Shown: positions 5,200 through 6,857 of the stretch, in pieces | Position numbering within the stretch: position 1 is the stretch's first letter | How the letters are laid out: every line of letters begins with the position of its first letter | Assembly: GCA_964491425.1 (NCBI GenBank) | Contig: CAZBFR010000040.1 | Location: forward strand, 1-6,857 | Source of the DNA: CAYFMS01 sp964491425 | GTDB taxonomy: Bacteria; Patescibacteriota; Patescibacteriia; UBA9934 | DNA: 6,857 nucleotides | Direction: 5' to 3' | Program-made: the position numbers and the translations under genes | The notes under the pieces: generated by a model | The model's database searches: none | Seen by the model: only the letters and a program-made list of their open reading frames with translations | What the model was told of the DNA's origin: nothing

Positions 5200-5273
5200 G
5201 TGGACCCAAGCGGGCTCGAACCGCTGACCTCCTGCTTGCAAAGCAGGCGCTCTACCAACTGAGCTATGGGCCC
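5198..5273 (-). tRNA. tRNA-Ala (anticodon UGC), CCA encoded
   Basis: On the minus strand the 76 bases fold into a full cloverleaf. Acceptor GGGCCCA (5273-5267) pairs with TGGGTCC (5208-5202) and contains the G3-U70 wobble that identifies alanine tRNAs. D-stem GCTC/GAGC; anticodon stem CCTGC/GCAGG with loop TTTGCAA and anticodon TGC at 5240-5238; variable loop AGGTC; T-stem AGCGG/CCGCT with loop TTCGAGC. The discriminator is A (5201) and CCA is encoded at 5200-5198. The strong promoter 8 bases upstream and the terminator at its 3' end indicate a single-gene transcript. Confidence 0.98.
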
Positions 5274-5287
5274 GAATTTGTGGGTCA

Positions 5288-5316
5288 AGTATACGAGATT
5301 GGCCGATTTCTGTCAA
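5288..5316 (-). promoter_or_regulatory. Near-consensus promoter of tRNA-Ala
   Basis: On the minus strand: TTGACA (5316-5311, perfect -35), a 17-base spacer, and TATACT (5293-5288, 5 of 6 to the -10). Transcription should start near 5281, leaving about eight bases before the mature tRNA end. The -35 overlaps that of the divergent L,D-transpeptidase promoter. Confidence 0.9.
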
Positions 5317-5336
5317 CGAGCGAATCCTGCTACAAT
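5310..5336 (+). promoter_or_regulatory. Extended -10 promoter of the L,D-transpeptidase gene
   Basis: TGCTACAAT (5328-5336) is an extended -10 with TACAAT matching 5 of 6. The best -35 is CTGTCA (5310-5315) with a short 15-base spacer, so the extended -10 probably carries most of the strength. The predicted start near 5343 is only about seven bases before the ATG, with no Shine-Dalgarno. Confidence 0.65.
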
Positions 5337-5349
5337 AGAGACAACTTCT

Positions 5350-6684
5350 ATGAAATATCTTGTTTTCGTCGTTTGCCTATTCCTCCTTCCGTCGTTTGCC
5401 TTTGCGGAAAACGGAGCGGTCGAGATCTCAACTTATGACGAATCCGGTGAGATTACGGGTACGTTCGCGCCGTTTGGAGAAGATTACCGCGGCTCCCTCG
5501 GACTTGCCGTTGACGATCTTGGAACGGACGGGGTTGAAGAGATCATTGTCGGATCGGGCCCTGGACTTCCAGGTAAGGTTTATCTTTTTAGACAAGACGG
5601 ATCGGAGATTAGTTCATTTCCCGTTTACAGCGAAACCTACAAGAACGGTGTCGAGGTCGCGGTTTGCGACCTAACGGGTGACGGCGTGAAAGAAATCGTG
5701 ACGGGAACGATGTTTGGCGGTGGGCCACATGTGCGGGTGTACTCAAGCACGGGCGAAGCGCTTTTTGGCGAAGGATTTTTTGCGTATGCGGAAGCGTTTC
5801 GAGGAGGCGTAACGGTTGCATGTGGAGATATCACAGGGGACGGTAACCCAGAGATCGTTACGGGACCAGGTCTTACGGGAGGTGGTCATATCCGCGCGTT
5901 CTCGAAGACGGGTGAACTTCTCGCCGAAACATTTATCGGAAACGCGAGTGAGGATCAGGGTGCAACTCCCCTTCTTGCAGACATGACGGGCGACGATGTA
6001 CTCGACATTGTCGCGCGACGCGCTGGAGCGAAGCACAACGAAATCGTCTTCTTCACGTTTAAGAAAAATAAGTTGCGCTTCTCGGGATCGATTCCGCACG
6101 ACGAAGCGGCAAAGAATGGAATTCATCTTTCAGGGTCAGGAGACATCCTTACACGTCTTAATAAAAATGAAACAATCCCTAAGCGTTTTCTCGCGACAGG
6201 ACTTACAACCGATCTCGCGTTTACGCTTCCGGAATCAACAACGCACTTTTTCCTTAACGCAAACGAAACGCTCGCGGTCTCCGCAACTTCCGTGAGTACG
6301 GACGGAACCCTTGGTAAATATATTCGCGTCGACATCTCGGAACAAAAACTCTACGCACTTGAAAACGGAGTAGTTGTAAAAGAATTCCTCGTATCGACGG
6401 GAACGTACGCATTTCCAACACCGCTTGGCAAAACGGAAGTGATGGCGAAACTTCCGGTGCACGATTACGTTTGGAGTTACGGAGAAAATAATCCGAATAA
6501 CTATGCACTGCGCGGAGTGAAATGGAATTTACGATTTAGAAAACATTATTACATTCACAGCGCGTACTGGCACAACAATTTCGGACATCGTATGTCGCAC
6601 GGTTGCGTAAATATGCGCACGAGCGAAGCGGAGTGGGTGTACAATTGGGCCGACGTCGGAGTGCCGGTAGAAATTATTCCGTAA
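5350..6684 (+). CDS. Secreted FG-GAP-repeat L,D-transpeptidase (YkuD domain)
   Basis: A 444-residue exported protein. Residues 1-19 are a signal peptide (MKYLVFVVCLFLLPSFAFA, cleavage likely after AFA). From about 50 to 224 come four FG-GAP/VCBS-like units with calcium-binding-style loops: DDLGTDGVEEIIVGSG, CDLTGDGVKEIVTG, GDITGDGNPEIVTG and ADMTGDDVLDIVA. They are spaced about 50 residues apart and look like blades of a beta-propeller, though a full propeller normally needs about seven. Residues from about 322 to 444 are a YkuD L,D-transpeptidase domain (RVDISEQKLYALENG, STGTYAFPTPLGKTEV, YIHSAYWHNNFGHRMSHGCVNM), with catalytic Cys about 419 in SHGC and the upstream histidine of YIHS about 403. 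Such enzymes make 3-3 peptidoglycan cross-links or attach proteins outside the membrane. The repeats may bind wall or surface partners. ATG 5350 is chosen because the signal peptide starts there; the upstream frame runs into the tRNA gene. Confidence 0.93.
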   Translation: MKYLVFVVCLFLLPSFAFAENGAVEISTYDESGEITGTFAPFGEDYRGSLGLAVDDLGTDGVEEIIVGSGPGLPGKVYLFRQDGSEISSFPVYSETYKNGVEVAVCDLTGDGVKEIVTGTMFGGGPHVRVYSSTGEALFGEGFFAYAEAFRGGVTVACGDITGDGNPEIVTGPGLTGGGHIRAFSKTGELLAETFIGNASEDQGATPLLADMTGDDVLDIVARRAGAKHNEIVFFTFKKNKLRFSGSIPHDEAAKNGIHLSGSGDILTRLNKNETIPKRFLATGLTTDLAFTLPESTTHFFLNANETLAVSATSVSTDGTLGKYIRVDISEQKLYALENGVVVKEFLVSTGTYAFPTPLGKTEVMAKLPVHDYVWSYGENNPNNYALRGVKWNLRFRKHYYIHSAYWHNNFGHRMSHGCVNMRTSEAEWVYNWADVGVPVEIIP

Positions 6685-6695
6685 AAAAAGATTTC

Positions 6696-6726
6696 ATGTG
6701 TGCATAACTTGCACACATTTTCTTTT
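6696..6726 (+). terminator. Intrinsic terminator of the L,D-transpeptidase gene
   Basis: ATGTGTGCA (6696-6704) and TGCACACAT (6710-6718) form a perfect 9-bp stem with loop TAACT, followed by TTTCTTTT. It starts 11 bases after the stop codon. Confidence 0.88.
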
Positions 6727-6751
6727 CGAAAACGTTTTCTCACGCTATACT
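6723..6751 (+). promoter_or_regulatory. Promoter of the gene at the right edge
   Basis: TATACT at 6746-6751 is a good -10 (5 of 6). The bases 17 upstream (TTTTCG, 6723-6728) are a poor -35, so the promoter may depend on an activator or be held down by the palindrome over its spacer. Transcription would start near 6758. Confidence 0.55.
6728..6739. promoter_or_regulatory. Perfect 12-bp palindrome, candidate operator
   Basis: GAAAACGTTTTC is a perfect palindrome overlapping a second one, TTTTCGAAAA (6723-6732). It ends 6 bases before the TATACT box, so a bound protein would block RNA polymerase. The central CG and A/T arms recall LacI/PurR-family operators, but no regulator gene is in the window. 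Confidence 0.45.
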
Positions 6752-6752
6752 T

Positions 6753-6837
6753 CAATTAGTTGTGCTCTTTGCGCAACTGAATTGTCTCCCTCTTCGCTGT
6801 CGACGAAGAACAACAATTCGTCTTAACGCAAAGTATT
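6753..6837 (+). promoter_or_regulatory. Structured leader with competing stems, candidate cis-regulatory RNA
   Basis: Hairpin 1: CAATT plus AGTTGTGC (6753-6765) with GCGCAACT (6771-6778), a bulged G, then AATTG (6780-6784); 13 pairs, loop TCTTT. Hairpin 2: TCTTCG (6791-6796) with CGAAGA (6804-6809). Alternative pairing: GAATTGT (6779-6785) matches ACAATTC (6813-6819), enclosing hairpin 2 and breaking the base of hairpin 1. A further match joins CTTTGCG (6767-6773) to CGCAAAG (6827-6833), 4 bases before the ATG. No Shine-Dalgarno is visible. I recognise no named riboswitch. The 5' end of the transcript is inferred to be near 6758, so the outermost pairs may lie just upstream of it. Confidence 0.45.
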
Positions 6838-6857
6838 ATGCCAGCAAAGAAAAAGGC
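6838..6857 (+). CDS. Start of a lysine-rich protein, cut by window end
   Basis: ATG 6838 opens a frame reading MPAKKK and then the first bases of an alanine codon (GC) at the window edge. It follows a promoter and a structured leader, which supports a real start. MPAKKK-type beginnings are common in small nucleic-acid-binding proteins such as HU-like, histone-like or ribosomal proteins, but six residues cannot identify it. Confidence 0.55.

Noticed and set aside
5266..5349. Longer L,D-transpeptidase start at 5266
   Set aside because: It begins inside the tRNA gene and would hide the signal peptide that starts at 5350.
5004..5438. 144-residue frame running across the tRNA region
   Set aside because: It crosses the methyltransferase end, two terminators, the tRNA gene and a promoter; the translation of the tRNA is a common artefact.
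6728..6739. Assigning GAAAACGTTTTC to a named regulator such as PurR or CcpA
   Set aside because: Only the general LacI-type symmetry fits; flanking consensus bases are missing and no regulator gene is visible.

Overview
This window looks like a piece of a small-genome bacterial chromosome, most plausibly a member of the Candidate Phyla Radiation (Patescibacteria). That is an inference from content: a split-type transketolase C-terminal half, a TK1-type salvage thymidine kinase, single-helix anchored exported proteins of unknown family, and a secreted FG-GAP/YkuD L,D-transpeptidase. Several genes also start a few bases after a -10 box with no Shine-Dalgarno sequence. I see no integrase, transposase, CRISPR array or rRNA.

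Layout. Bases 1-561 are the 3' end of a transketolase C-terminal subunit. It converges with a minus-strand thymidine kinase (554-1105), and the two stop codons overlap. A symmetric -10 box at 1118-1124 separates thymidine kinase from a plus-strand pair of membrane-anchored extracytoplasmic proteins (1131-1814 and 1816-2484), which ends in a strong intrinsic terminator. Next come a 174-residue alpha-helical protein of unknown function (2573-3097), a possible coupled 11-codon ORF and two terminators. An extended -10 promoter then drives a two-gene cassette: a fusion of a phosphopantothenoylcysteine-synthetase-like (CoaB/DFP) domain to a class II aldolase-like domain (3359-4453), and a SAM-dependent methyltransferase overlapping it by one base (4453-5106). 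A minus-strand tRNA-Ala(UGC) with encoded CCA (5198-5273) follows. Its promoter overlaps that of a plus-strand gene for an exported protein with FG-GAP-like repeats and a C-terminal L,D-transpeptidase domain (5350-6684). The window ends with a terminator, a perfect palindrome, a promoter and a structured 85-nt leader in front of a lysine-rich reading frame cut off at the edge.

How the parts fit. The outer genes are housekeeping or envelope functions: pentose-phosphate metabolism, nucleotide salvage and peptidoglycan cross-linking. The part most likely to be an undescribed system is the 3.25-5.16 kb cassette. Its codon use differs from the left flank, its first gene has a good Shine-Dalgarno sequence, and it lies between two nearly identical terminator hairpins, one of which abuts the tRNA-Ala 3' end. 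A CoaB-like ligase, an aldolase-like metal site lacking the usual acidic residue, and a methyltransferase together suggest a small acquired pathway that activates a carboxylate and methylates a small molecule. The substrate cannot be read from the sequence.
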